Below are positions 7,714 through 19,812 of a stretch of DNA of 19,867 bases, one piece after another (position 1 is the stretch's first letter; each line of letters starts with the position of its first letter). The notes under the pieces were generated by a model that ran no database searches, was not told where the DNA came from, and saw nothing but the letters and a program-made list of their open reading frames with translations. The DNA is from Spirogloea muscicola. Lineage: Eukaryota > Streptophyta > Zygnematophyceae > Spirogloeales > Spirogloeaceae. Where the stretch lies: positions 10,336 through 30,202 of the forward strand of contig WELB01000186.1 in the NCBI GenBank assembly GCA_009602725.1, in the 5' to 3' direction. The position numbers and the translations under genes were made by a program.

Positions 7714-10700
7714 ATGGTCAAGTCGCGGATGTCGACGGCGGACGTGGCCGCGGAGGTGGCGGCGCTGCGCCGCCTCATCGGCATGCGCGTCGCCAACGTC
7801 TACGACCTCAACCCCAAGGCGCGCCAGCAACCTCGCGCCCGCTGCACCGTCTCTCTTGACGTCAATTCCCATCGTCTTCCCAGCTGCGAGCTGTGTAGCC
7901 GCTGCTCCGGCTGCGGGGACGGCGCTGAGACAGTGGGCCTGCGAGTGGTCGAAATGACAGCACGACTGTCGAGCTTGGCTGGCTTACAACCTCCAGGGAA
8001 ACCCACAAACTGCGCGCATCGTTCTCCCAGTCTCTGCGATGGCCAACCAGCCAACGCTCTGCGCTTCGTGCACTCTGCAGACGTACATCGTGAAGCTGGC
8101 GCGCAGCAGCGGCACCACAGCATCCGGTGAGACCGAGAAGGAGCTGCTGCTGCTGGAGAGCGGCGTCCGCTTTCACACTACGCGCTTCACGAGGTGCTCG
8201 CCCGGAATTCCGCACGAGCACTACAAGCAAGCCCCGCAGGAAAATTCCGTTAATACTTTAATCCAGCGTCTCACAAGGGCCTATCCCTTTCTGTACTCTG
8301 AAGCTGACATACTTATGCAATAAAAATCTTAACACAGGTCTTCTAGGTTTCCAGTCTGCCAGTCTGCTTGATGTGGGTCTGGTTTTAAGGTGCTGCACAC
8401 CAGCAAGCATGCTACTGTCAGCTGCTAACATGCATCAACCGCAACACTTGCGGGCTCCTCTGCATGCAGGGACAAGAGTATTATCCCGTCCGGTTTCACG
8501 CTCAAGTTGCGGAAGCATGTGCGCACGCGCCGGCTGGAGAACGTCCGGCAGCTTGGAGTTGACCGGGTATGTTGAGGCCGTCCAATCCACCTCTCGACGT
8601 ATCTTCACTCGACTTCTCTTAACGTCGTTAACCTTGCTAGAATCTGTCACCAGGCACATGGTGTCCTCAACAAGCCTATCTAAAGCCTAATCCATAAACT
8701 TGAGTCAGGCTAGGATTCAGGGCTTATTATCACCAATGCTACAACTATGTGGCTGCTCAACTACGTGGCTGCTCAACATAGGTAGTAGACTTCCAGTTCG
8801 GCAGCGGGGAGGGCGAGTACCACATCATCCTGGAGCTATACGCGTCCGGGAACATCATCCTCACTGATGGGGACTATCTCGCCCTCACGCTACTCCGTAC
8901 GCACAGGTGTCAGGTCGACTGAGAAAGGAAAGCCGGCTGACATGTGTCCAAGTCCTGCAAGGTGCAGGTGCTGCAATGGCTGTCTAAGAATCTGATGGCG
9001 GGTCACCTGCAAAAGCTAGATGCACCTGTGATCGACAAACTGCAGGCTGCATCATCCAGAGATTTGATGCTTGCTTTGTTCTTTGTCCATGCCAGGGACG
9101 ATGACAACAGCATCGCTATTGTACCCAACCATGTGTACCCCGTGGACAAGTGCCGCCTCTGGGAGCGTACCTCGGCTGAGAAGCTGAAGGCGATGCTCGC
9201 TGTAGAGTTAGGCAGCAATGCTGTGGAAACCCCTGGCGAGGCTGCCGCTGCCGGAGGACGAGAAGACCAGGATAAGGATGACCATGGGCGAGGTGACAGG
9301 GCGGCCAGTCGGAAAGCAAAGGAGACGGGTGACAAGAAGGGCAGGCCAGATAGCCGTGGCAACACAGTCAAGAACCTGCTGGCAATGGAGATGGGGTATG
9401 GGCCCTCATTGTGCGAACACATCATCCTGGACGCTGGGATTGAGCCTACGCTGAGGGTCTCAAAAGATTCGAGCCTCAGTGAGGACGACAGCGTGCGGCT
9501 CCTGAGCTCAATTGTCAAATTTGAGGACTGGTTGGAGGGGCTTCGCTTGCAGGGAGGGGAAAGTCAATTGCCTCTCGGCTACATATTGATGCAGAAGATG
9601 AAGGCAAAAGGAGGGGCCTTGCACCCTGTGAGAGGCACAATAAACCCAGAGCAAGGATCTGACTTGGAGAAGCCCACAAAGGTCTCCTCATAATTCTTAA
9701 GCTACGCTACAGCTCTTCTTGGATGTCTTGTGGCAGCTATTGTTGACCAAGCAATTTCAGAGTACCTCTGCCAGGAGACAGGTGGAGGTTCACTAGACCT
9801 TCTGACTTTGCTGCTAGACTAGCATCACAACATTGTCAGCATCTGACTGGCTGTCGTGCTCTGAGCAGCATTATGATGAGTTCAGTCCTTTGCTTCTCAA
9901 GCAATATGAGAGCAGGGAGGTAGACGAGTACCCATCCTTCGACGTCGCGCTTGACGAGTTCTTCTCGAAGATTGAAGGCCAGAAGATTGAGCAGCAGCGT
10001 GTTGCTAGTGAGCAATCTGCTCTTTCAAAGCTGGACAAAGTCCGAGCTGATCAGGTGAGGTAGTTGGCAATCTGAGCATGCCACCATTGACCTTCGTAGA
10101 GCTAGGCCTTTGTGACTGAGTGGTTTATTTAGTGCAATCCACGTACTAAACAGCTGGACAAAGGGCTTGCTTCGAGCCTACAATGAAGCCTACAACAAGG
10201 GCTTGTTGTCTGATGAATCCTGACGACAGTAAATCTGTGTGTTATGTAAGAGGTTTGTACTTGATTGGCCCGGCTGGGAGCACTGCATTGCATGCTTGAA
10301 CAGTGACGCTGTATAGTGATCTGCTGAGCAAGTCATGGACACCATCACCAGACATTATTCATTCTTGGCCTTGCAGACCAACAGGGTGGAAGCACTCAAG
10401 AAGCAGGTCGACAACTCCATACAGAAAGCAGAGCTCATCACATATAACCTTGCGGAGGTGGACCTGGCCATCTCCGCAGTCAGAGCAGCTTTGGCAAGCG
10501 GGATGGACTGGGCAGACCTCACTCGGATGATCAAGGAGGAGCGCAGGGCGGGCAACCCAGTGGCCAACCTGATCCATAGCTTGCAGCTGCATGAGAACAA
10601 GATCACCCTCCTCCTCGCAAACAACTTGGATGACATGGACGACGACGAGCGTACCAGACCAGCTGAGAAGGTGTGTGCTGACCTCCACCAGTTGCAACTT

Positions 10701-13700
10701 TACAGTAGACTATCGTCAGGGCTTAGCTTGTTACTTGTAAGTCAGCAATGTGAAAGGAAGGCATGCTTTGAGATAGTCTCAGCTTGTGCTTGGTGCAGGT
10801 GCAAGTGGACTTGGAGCTTTCTGCGCATGCCATCAGCCGGGCGTGGTTTGACCTCAAGAGGCGGCATGCCTTGAAGCAGGAGAAGACCGAAGCGGCTCAT
10901 GACAAGGCCTTCAAGGCGGCTCAGAGAAAGACCCAGCAGCAGCTTTCCCAGGTAAACTTGCACACGATGAGAGCCAGCTGGGGCCGGCCATTAATTTCAC
11001 ACTGCACTTGGAGAAGCCCAGCCAGAAGCCAATGTTGTCTATATCGCTGCCGCTTGCTGTGTAAGCAGGGGCATAGGCCTTGCACGTTGCACGTCATCAA
11101 GCACTCCTGTCATGTAGAGTAGCAAATGTCTTATCAGACCTACATACTCAATGGTGTCTTGTCAGCGGTGACTTTGACGCTCCTTCCTTATCAAACGTCC
11201 TGTCAGGCCAAGACAACAGCAGCAATTGCTGGAATACGCAAGACCCACTGGTTTGAGAAGTTCCACTGGTTTATCTCCAGTGAGAACTATTTGGTCATAT
11301 CTGGAAGAGATGCTCAACAGAACGAGCTTGTGGTCAAGCGCTACCTTCGCAAGGGTGACATGTGAGCACTTTGCCATCCTATGACCTCAGGATCCTCCTG
11401 CTACGATGGCCATATCTTATGCTTTCTGTGTATCACAATGGTTACATAGTTCAAGGTTATGGCTAGTGTGGTGCATTATGCTAGGTGAAGGGTCTTTGCA
11501 CACTATGTTATCATATTGCCGTTTTTGCAATGTATGTGAGCGCCCATGAGGTAGATGATAGCTTCCTTCAAATGACCCTTTCTTTTTGTTTCTCTCCACA
11601 GATATGTGCATGCTGATCTGCATGGTGCAGCCAGCACGATTATCAAGAATCACGACCCATCGCTGGCAGTCCCTCCGTTGACAGTCAACCAGGCAGGAAT
11701 CTTCACGGTTTGCCGAAGCGCAGCCTGGGACTCCAAAATTGTGACGTCTGCTTGGTGGGTGCACCCTCACCAGGTGTCCAAGACAGCGCCAACTGGGGAG
11801 TACCTGACGGTTGGCAGCTTTGTGATCAGAGGGCGGAAGAACTTCCTGCCTCCAAACCCCCTGGTCATGGGCTTTGGCTTCCTCTTCCGGGTGGATGAGA
11901 GCTCTGTGGCTGCGCATCTGAACGAGCGCCGGGTCAGAGGTGAAGTGGAGGGTGAGAGCCTCAGCAGAGAAGCTGGTGACGTGAAGGAGCATGTGGCGGA
12001 TGGAGTGAAGCGTCACCGTCACGAGCAAGGAGGTGCGTGCCTTGAAGAGGATGACGATGCCAATGGTGATGTGCACGCGAAGGGGGCTGACGATAAGGGC
12101 TCTACACATTCAGCAGAAGCTGGTTTGGAGGGCGGAGGAGATGTAGATGATTTGGTGAGAACCTTCAAGGCTCATGGAGTTGTGGGCCAGGGCGAGGCCG
12201 TCGCTATAGTAGACACAGATGATTCTGAGGACGACAGCGACTTGGATACAGGCACTGAAGTAGAGCAAGGCCGCCAAGGTGCAGACCTTGAATGGGACAA
12301 GCAAGACAATCAGATCGAGGTTCGTCAGGGTGCTCCTGAAGCCACAGTTGAGCAGGAGCTTCTAGCAGGTACTGCAGACAAGGACCTGGAGAGCCTGCTT
12401 GACAGGGCGATGAGCACAAGCTTGAGTGGGAGTAGGGCTGACAAATATGGCATCACGCCAGGGCCTGCCGATGCAGGACAGGAGGAAGGTCGAGGTAACG
12501 ATGGTGATGAAGTGGGAGTGGATGAAGAAAATGCTCTTCAGGCGAGCTCCAACGCCAGGGTAAGAGGCTATGTGTCAAAAGCACAGCGGAGAAAGATGAA
12601 AAGTGGAGGCGGAGACCCTGAAGCAGCAGGCGGCAGGAACGATAACGGTGCCCACCAAGTCAGTGCAAGTACGTTGCAGGAGGAGGACGACGCGGTGCAG
12701 GTCTTGCAAGATGGGGCAAATGGGGTGATGCACAAATCTGAGGGGCGCAGAGATGAAGCCAAGGAAGGAGTGGCAGATGCCTCTGATGAAACGGCGGAGC
12801 CAGCAACTGGGGTATCTCAAGCTGCTGGATACTTGAGAGGGAAAAGGGGGAAGCTGAAGAAGATCAAGGACAAGTATGCCGAGCAGGATGAGGAGGAGCG
12901 GCAGCTCCGCATGCAGTTGCTAGCCGTACGACACACACCTTTAACCTCCATTCGTTGATGGTGTATCTCACATCCAAGAGGCCGTGCATCCCAGCCGCTC
13001 GTCACCAGGATTTGGCCTCTTGTCTCTGCATCATGAACCACACTGAAGTGCATCAAGTCTGAGGACCTGAAAAGTCTGGGTTGGTAATGTCCAGGTCTGG
13101 CACATGAGCAAGGTCATGAGAAGAAACCCCGTCCCTGACTTTAGGAGGTTAGCCTCGACTTTCTCAACCTGCATCTCCACATCCTCTGGTTGCAGTCCGC
13201 AGGAAAGAAGGAAAGGGACAAGGACACGGCACAGACATCGCAAGGGAGCAAGAGAGGCTCTGAGCAGAGCCGAATGGAGGCTGGTCAAGGCGTGGACAGT
13301 ACGACCCTGCACGCCCTTCTTTGAGATACATTGGCCTTTTCTTGCATTCCCGTCCCTCACCTTCCTGTCTGTACACCTCTGCCACGTCCTGCTTTACAAG
13401 CTTGACAATGAATAGGCATACATGATGCCTGCTTGACGTGCAGATGACACTGCTGCATGTGTCCAGGGCAAGCTCAAGTCATCTGCTACAAGTGTAAGCA
13501 GGCTGGTCATATTGCAAGGGACTGTCCTTCCGGAGTGGCAGCTACGGACGTGGCTGCAGACAATGCAGCCTTCTCGCTTGCCCAACCAAACGATGACCAA
13601 CCGCTGCACAAGTCGAGCTTGCACTCCGAGGACGTAAGAGATGGGCAGCAGGGGTCATCGGAGCCAGGCCAGCTGAGCAGGAGGGCTAGAGCACGGCAAG

Positions 13701-14299
13701 CAGAGAGGGAGGTCGCCACAATCTTGGCAGAGGAGCATGTACTTGAGCTTGCCGAGGAGGAGAAGGAGAAGCTCACAGAGCTGGACTCATTGACCGGTTG
13801 TCCGACTGCCGATGACATTGTCTTGTACGCAGTTCCGGTATGCGGCCCATACTCAGCCCTCCAGGCCTTCAAGTACAGGGTGAAGTTGACACCAGGTTCG
13901 GCCAAGAAGGGCAAAGGTGATTTGCGCAACTCAAGTCCATTGTTTGCCTTTCTGAATGAAGATCAAGAGAATGCACAGATTCGTAATCTTTTACCACTGA
14001 GTGGCGACAGCAGACAAGGAATGATAGTGGCTGGTAGGCGGTCTTGCAAAGGCATCATGAGCTTATCTTCGTGTCCTTTTGTGGGTATCTCTGGAGCAGC
14101 TGCAAAAACAGCAGTAGACTTGTTCACCAGGATGGCAGAGACCACGCCTAGGGAGAAGGAATGCTTGAAAGCGGTCACGGAGCCGGAGCTGGTAGCAGCC
14201 ATGATTGGCAACGTGAAGATCACAGCTCCAGGCCTCACAAAGGTGAAGCAGGGGCAGAAGGAGCGTAGGAAGGCTTCCTCAAAAGCTGTGGCCGTTTGA
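7714..14299 (+). CDS. NEMF: NEMF/Rqc2-like ribosome-associated quality-control factor (plant type with zinc knuckle)
   Basis: Thirteen exons: 7714-7818, 8081-8193, 8470-8566, 8782-8906, 9096-9681, 9869-10054, 10377-10670, 10799-10951, 11207-11361, 11602-12925, 13196-13298, 13467-13916, 14100-14299; 3891 bases, 1296 residues. In the family, the protein binds 60S subunits carrying stalled nascent chains, recruits Listerin and adds C-terminal tails. Seen here: NFACT-N from residue 1 ([18 protein letters not shown]), with D10 and D104-R105 matching residues needed for tailing in yeast Rqc2; an HhH-like region (~residues 250-290); coiled-coil middle domain; NFACT-R ([29 protein letters not shown], ~605); an acidic linker; a CCHC knuckle C1087-x2-C1090-x4-H1095-x4-C1100; and NFACT-C ([20 protein letters not shown]) to the end. 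Intron 1 is GC-AG. The end of exon 11 is uncertain: a GC donor after 13289 also keeps frame. Human and plant homologues are about 1080 residues; the excess lies mainly in the acidic linker. Confidence 0.93.
8742..8773 (+). repeat. 16-bp tandem duplication beside the intron 3 acceptor of NEMF
   Basis: CAACTATGTGGCTGCT (8742-8757) is followed directly by CAACTACGTGGCTGCT (8758-8773) and then CAACATAG, which ends at the splice acceptor (exon 4 begins at 8782). One mismatch separates the units. Confidence 0.8.
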
Positions 14300-15092
14300 G
14301 ACTCTTTACGCACTCTTTGAAGTCCTCTTTATTGCAAGGACTTTGTCAACATTATATCTGCAGATAGATGTATTGTATGACTTGTGTGGGGCAAGAGTCT
14401 GCAAGATTGTCGCTGATGATGCCAGCTTGGCAGCCGCGTGGGTTGAATATTTGAGTTTGTGAGTCCGAATTGCCAGCTTGCTAGCCACGTGGGAAGCATA
14501 GTGAGTTCCTGGGAAAGAACATGTTCTTGTTTGTTCGGAGCATCATAAATACAGAAGGGCCATGCACAGTTCCAATGTAGCATTCTCTCTTACGCATGCT
14601 GCCATGCCCTCTCACCGAATGAGGTAAAGATACAGGACTGCAACTATGTTAGCACTATGTGCTGCTATACCCTCTGAAAATGTCCTCTTGAGGAGCCTTT
14701 GACTCGTACTTTGCTCAAAACAATCACGAACAAGCACGAAGCATAGATAAATGGCATGATCGCCGTCATGGAGCACAATGCGCCAGCTTATGCTGCATAG
14801 CCCACAAGTGGTATGTAGCATGTGCGAAGCAAGGACTCGCTTATCCCGCCATAAATGAGGGCAGCAGCACTTGCGTAGTCCTGGACTTTGATTGGTGCTC
14901 ATGCAACAGCGACTGGGAATCATGAACGCAAATGAAGATCGAGAATGCTAAAAATTTGGAGCACGAAGACGGCGCATTTGCACATTGGCGAACAGCTAAC
15001 CGGTCGTAAGTTTTTATCATAAATCTTCGGGCGAAGAGATAGACTACTCTTTGAAGAATGGCAGCGCGCAGGCTGGGATGGATAGCCTGCTG
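14300..15092. other. Intergenic region after NEMF
   Basis: No gene is recognised. The left part should hold the NEMF 3' UTR. A direct repeat of about 22 bases with ~3 mismatches occurs at 14421-14442 and 14472-14493 (GCCAGCTTG...AGCC(G/A)CGTGGG); the second copy contains CACGTGGG. No clear polyadenylation signal was found. Confidence 0.4.
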
Positions 15093-15096
15093 AAAA
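15093..15096 (-). terminator. RNA polymerase III T-run terminator of tRNA-Thr
   Basis: On the minus strand, TTTT occurs 16 bases after the last tRNA base, preceded by TTTG. A run of four T is the minimal Pol III stop signal. Confidence 0.6.
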
Positions 15097-15112
15097 CAAA
15101 CTGAGAAGCATT

Positions 15113-15186
15113 TGCTTCAACTGAGAGTTGAACTCAGGACCTCCCGCTTACTAAACGGGTGCTCTAACCAACTGAGCTATTGAAGC
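15113..15186 (-). tRNA. trnT-AGU: tRNA-Thr (anticodon AGT)
   Basis: A 74-base intronless tRNA on the minus strand. The acceptor stem GCTTCAA/TTGAAGC is fully paired, with discriminator A. D stem GCTC/GAGC has loop AGTTGGTTA. Anticodon stem CCCGT/GCGGG (one T-G pair) has loop TTAGTAA, with anticodon AGT at 15152-15150. T stem CTGAG/CTCAG has loop TTCAACT. The internal A box (TAGCTCAGTTGG) and B-box region (AGTTCAACTCT) are in the expected places. The 3' CCA is not encoded, as usual for nuclear tRNAs. A34 should be edited to inosine to read ACU, ACC and ACA. It is transcribed away from the H3.3 gene, whose start codon is 290 bases off. Confidence 0.95.
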
Positions 15187-15381
15187 GCCCACGGCACAGT
15201 TGGCGCCGCAAACACTATACATGGAGCAAGGTCGGGCCCCCCCAACCGCGGCACCGGGGACGTGGCTTTTGCGGCCGGATTTCGTGCTTTCAGCGCAACT
15301 CATCCGGAGGCGTCCGATGCGCCGCAATCGCACGACGCGGGTCGGCCCGGCCGGGGGGCGCCCAACCCCCCGCTGCCCGAT

Positions 15382-15414
15382 GGGTGAGGAGGGGGGGAGG
15401 GGGGGGGTGGCCGN
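15382..15414 (+). other. G-run (G-quadruplex-prone) with an ambiguous base, upstream of H3.3
   Basis: Runs of 7 and 9 G separated by one A (15391-15407), flanked by GGG and GG, meet the simple pattern for G-quadruplex folding. The only undetermined base of the window (N at 15414) lies just after it, which suggests a sequencing or assembly problem here. Confidence 0.6.
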
Positions 15415-15475
15415 CGGTCGCCGCCGCCGCTGCCGACGCCGCCGCCGCCGCCGGCGCATCCCTGCCACTGCCGCC

Positions 15476-16784
<1,309 letters not shown>

Positions 16785-17732
16785 GCGACCTTCGTACTCT
16801 TCTTGGAGGTCACAGTCTCTTTCAGCATGGTGCTCGCTCATGTAGGGCACACTGTGTTGCATGTACATGTAGCAGTGGCAGAAGTTGGTAATAGCCCTGG
16901 GTCGTAGACATTCATGTAGCTGCGGCTAGGATGGAGCCGCACGCACGCGTCTTTACCAGATCACTTCAGATCAGATATCCATCACTCAGCAGGCGCCTCA
17001 GCCTCAAAGTGAGCACTGGCAGCGTCACAGCGGCACAAATTTAGCACTTCCTCTCCATCTACCAGCTACTTGAACGCTTTTGGATCACACAATCCATGTA
17101 GAATTTAGGTGAAGTGTTGGCAGTCACTCTCTGCATTCACTGTTAACATTTCGCACAAGAAGTGCTGTTGGGCCATGGGTGAGTCATGATGGACCTTGTA
17201 GAACACATTTTCTGGAAGTGTGGAACGGTGCTTCCTATTCATGTCGATGTCGCTAAAAGTCCAATACAGGCACTGTTTGTGACCGTTTCCTATGACCAGT
17301 ATGTGGCAAATTACATCAATCACAAGGCACCTGATTTCGTAATTTATCTGCTAAATAATTTGCCATGCTGTAAGTCCCTTTACATGCCAATTGTGTGGTT
17401 ATGTACACATGCCCTTTAAGTCGCATGAACCGGTAGTAGTGTTGGTGAGGGTCGCGTGTGTAGATGGATGCTGTTACTCTACCATGCTGAGGTGACCTGA
17501 CCAGCGACGGTTCCGATTCAGATATATGCAACTTTGATAAGCTCTGACTTGGTAAGAAAATGTCCCTGGTGCTTGTGCGAGTAATGACAACATTCAATGC
17601 ACCAAACTGGAAGCCAACATTCAGAGAATGTTAAGGGACTGCCACCCCTACTGCAGACTAAGTTACTGTCCTTGTGTACATGGTGGCAAGTATTGAAATT
17701 CAGAAAATATCAACATGCAGACATGCTGCAGA
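16785..17732. other. Convergent 3' region between H3.3 and ING
   Basis: No gene is recognised. It should contain the two 3' UTRs running toward each other. Short open frames on both strands show no family features. A TGTAA occurs near 17367 on the plus strand but is too far from either stop codon to be called a polyadenylation signal. Confidence 0.4.
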
Positions 17733-19812
17733 TCACTTGGTTCGTCGTCTTCGAAAGAGGGCGGCACATTCTGGACAGTACCATTTCCCCTTCGGCTTTT
17801 CTCGAATCCCTACACATTCATAGTGATACCATTCTATCCTGCACTGAAATTCCATCTGAGAAGCCATGTCATTTTGCCAAGTATCGTGATAGAAGACGTT
17901 GGTCCATGCAAGAAGTGCTGACGGGAAAATTGGTGTCCGCCTTCTCAAGACAGCCATACTTATTTACAACCACATGCACGTCAACAAGTCGCTCTTGCAC
18001 ACTCTTGCACATCCTGCAGCTTTCCACAGGCAGCTAGATTGTGACACGTTGTAACAGTGGAGACAAGCAAGTCCGGGCTTCAATGGAAAATATTCTGAGA
18101 GTGTAACATGGGGTGGGCCATCGTGTGCAAGGGCATTGAGGACATACATTTGGATTGTCGCAGGCTATCATCTCCCCAAATGACACTCGGTTGCAGATAC
18201 AGTACGTTGGCTCATTGGGATCCACAGGAAGATCAAGATCTACGTTTACACCCTTGGGTCGAGGTGTACCGACCGCGTTCGTTGATGTCCCCGCCCTGCT
18301 CAAGAAGTATCTAGATCAAACTTAGTCACAATCACCAGCAAACAATCTATAAATGTGGAGCTTGTCTGCGATGACAAAACAGCAACCTTTTGCGCTGAGA
18401 CCCTGGCCGTTGGAGATCCTCTTCTTCATTTTTCTGCTCCGAAGCTGCTCCCAGGAGCTCGCGTTCTGCCACACTCCATAAGAGCCTCATGAGTATGTGC
18501 AAGACGAACCACACCTGCAAGGGCCACGCCTGGGGAACAAGAGCTCTGCAGACCACACAAACCTGCAGTCACATACATCACGGGTGGGTGGGAGGTTCTT
18601 AATGTTGCTTACCGAATCTGAGCTCCTCTTCAAACTTTCGCATGTCTCGATCCAGCCGACGAATGTGGCTATCAACCTGGAGATGGTCGAGTACAGGAGC
18701 AATGTCCACCGCGGGCATGTGAAAGAAGAGAAGATACAAGGTCACTAAATGAACGTTACCGCTAGTCGTAAATTAAGGGTTTAAGGTTCGTACATAGTCG
18801 TGCGCTACTGACTGACAGGCTGTACTTGCATCACACAGCATGCTGAATGGCTGCAAATGTCACGACTCCCATTGAGGAAGTTTTTGCCATGAGAGCTGCT
18901 GCAGAGGCAGGTCCCTTGCAAGGCAAGCAGTGAGCCCGCCGAGTGCGATGGCCCTTACCAAATCATACGTCTGGGTGGCTAGAGCGACCTTCTTGTCAGC
19001 AATCTCCACGCACGCCTGGTGGGAGGTATCTAAGCTATGAGCGTCCTTGGCTGCTTGCAGGTCCTCCACATGCCTCTCCACATCTGCAGCCGCGTCTCCA
19101 CCACAGATCAACTGGAGGCTGGACCCCGAGCAGCACCAATTGCTGTCCAAGCTGCTCTATGTTACTCTGTGAAAACCGATAAGACTGCAGCAGCGACCCA
19201 CAAAAGGCGACTGCCATTTAGCCCGTCCCTTCAATGCTTGTCAACAGATACGACTGCCCCGCCGACCCCGCTGGCCGCCGCAATAGGTGATACCCAAGTC
19301 CCGCACAAGACTCCTCTAGGCCTAACGAGGAGGCACTGCCACTGCGCCGAGACCTCCACGTCGCCGGCGCTCTCAGGGGCTGCTGCCCCGCCGGTGGGCG
19401 GCGCCAAACCCCACCGTGGCCTCTCGCTCGCCGCCGCTGGCTCGCAGGCCGAGCGCCAGCTGCGCCAGGCAGAGCCCACCAGGGCCTCGGGGCTCAGCGC
19501 TGGAAGCTGGGGGCCGTGGGGCGGACCTTGCGACCGCTGATCGAGCTCGCGCAGCAGCCGGAAGTTGCGCTGCAGCTCCGCGGGCAGCGCCGCCACCGCT
19601 GCCACACTTGGCGGGCGCCCGGGCCGCCGCGGTGAGCGGCTGGCCCGCCTGGACCGCCGGCGGGGCGGCGCTTAGGGTTTAGGGTTCTGGGGTTTAAGAC
19701 TCCGGAGTTAAAGTTTCGGGTTTGGAGGTTTGGGGTTCAAGCCGCCGCGACGCGCGGTGGCGTGGGTCGCAGCGGGCTCACAGTCGAGGTAGTCCTCCAG
19801 GAAGGTGGCCAT
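17733..19812 (-). CDS. ING: ING-family PHD-finger protein (putative H3K4me3 reader)
   Basis: Seven exons on the minus strand: 19812-19782, 19598-19527, 19083-18959, 18676-18613, 18465-18387, 18295-18148, 17843-17733; 630 bases, 209 residues, all GT-AG and in frame. The N-terminal ING domain begins [20 protein letters not shown] and continues with [27 protein letters not shown] and [19 protein letters not shown] short linker leads to the conserved [15 protein letters not shown] and a C-terminal PHD finger with ligands C156, C158, C169, C174, H180, C183, C196, C199 (C4HC3). Y155 and W178 sit where ING proteins form the aromatic cage for trimethylated H3K4. ING proteins are subunits of histone acetyltransferase or deacetylase complexes. 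At 209 residues it is shorter than common plant and animal ING proteins (about 230-280). The exon 3 start is the least certain: another acceptor 12 bases upstream also keeps frame. Confidence 0.9.
19672..19740 (-). repeat. Telomere-like TTTAGGG-derived tract in ING intron 1
   Basis: The plus strand reads TTAGGGTTTAGGGTT (19672-19686), then degenerating GGGGTTTAAG, CGGGTTTGGAGG and TTTGGGGTTC. On the sense strand of ING this is AACCCTAAACCCTAA, containing the plant telo-box AAACCCTAA. It lies in intron 1, about 75-140 bases after the start codon. It may be a short interstitial telomeric tract or a promoter-proximal telo-box. Confidence 0.7.

Noticed and set aside
8944-9095. Open frame leading into NEMF exon 5, starting near 8944
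   Set aside because: Upstream of 9096 it matches nothing in the NEMF family, whereas joining 8906 to 9096 gives the conserved [18 protein letters not shown]. The open part is intron.
16785-16850. Histone mRNA 3' stem-loop after H3.3
   Set aside because: Only a weak 5-bp pairing (GACCT/AGGTC) is present, not the conserved histone stem-loop, and the gene has introns, as replacement histones do.
17597-18037. 146-codon open frame on the plus strand
   Set aside because: It lies antisense to the last ING exon and intron, and the sense strand encodes the PHD-finger end.
19084-19166. A further ING exon reading [14 protein letters not shown] after a good acceptor (TTTTCACAG)
   Set aside because: Joined to exon 2 it meets a TAA at once, and in its own frame it cannot run into the conserved [10 protein letters not shown] segment. 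No consistent donor was found.
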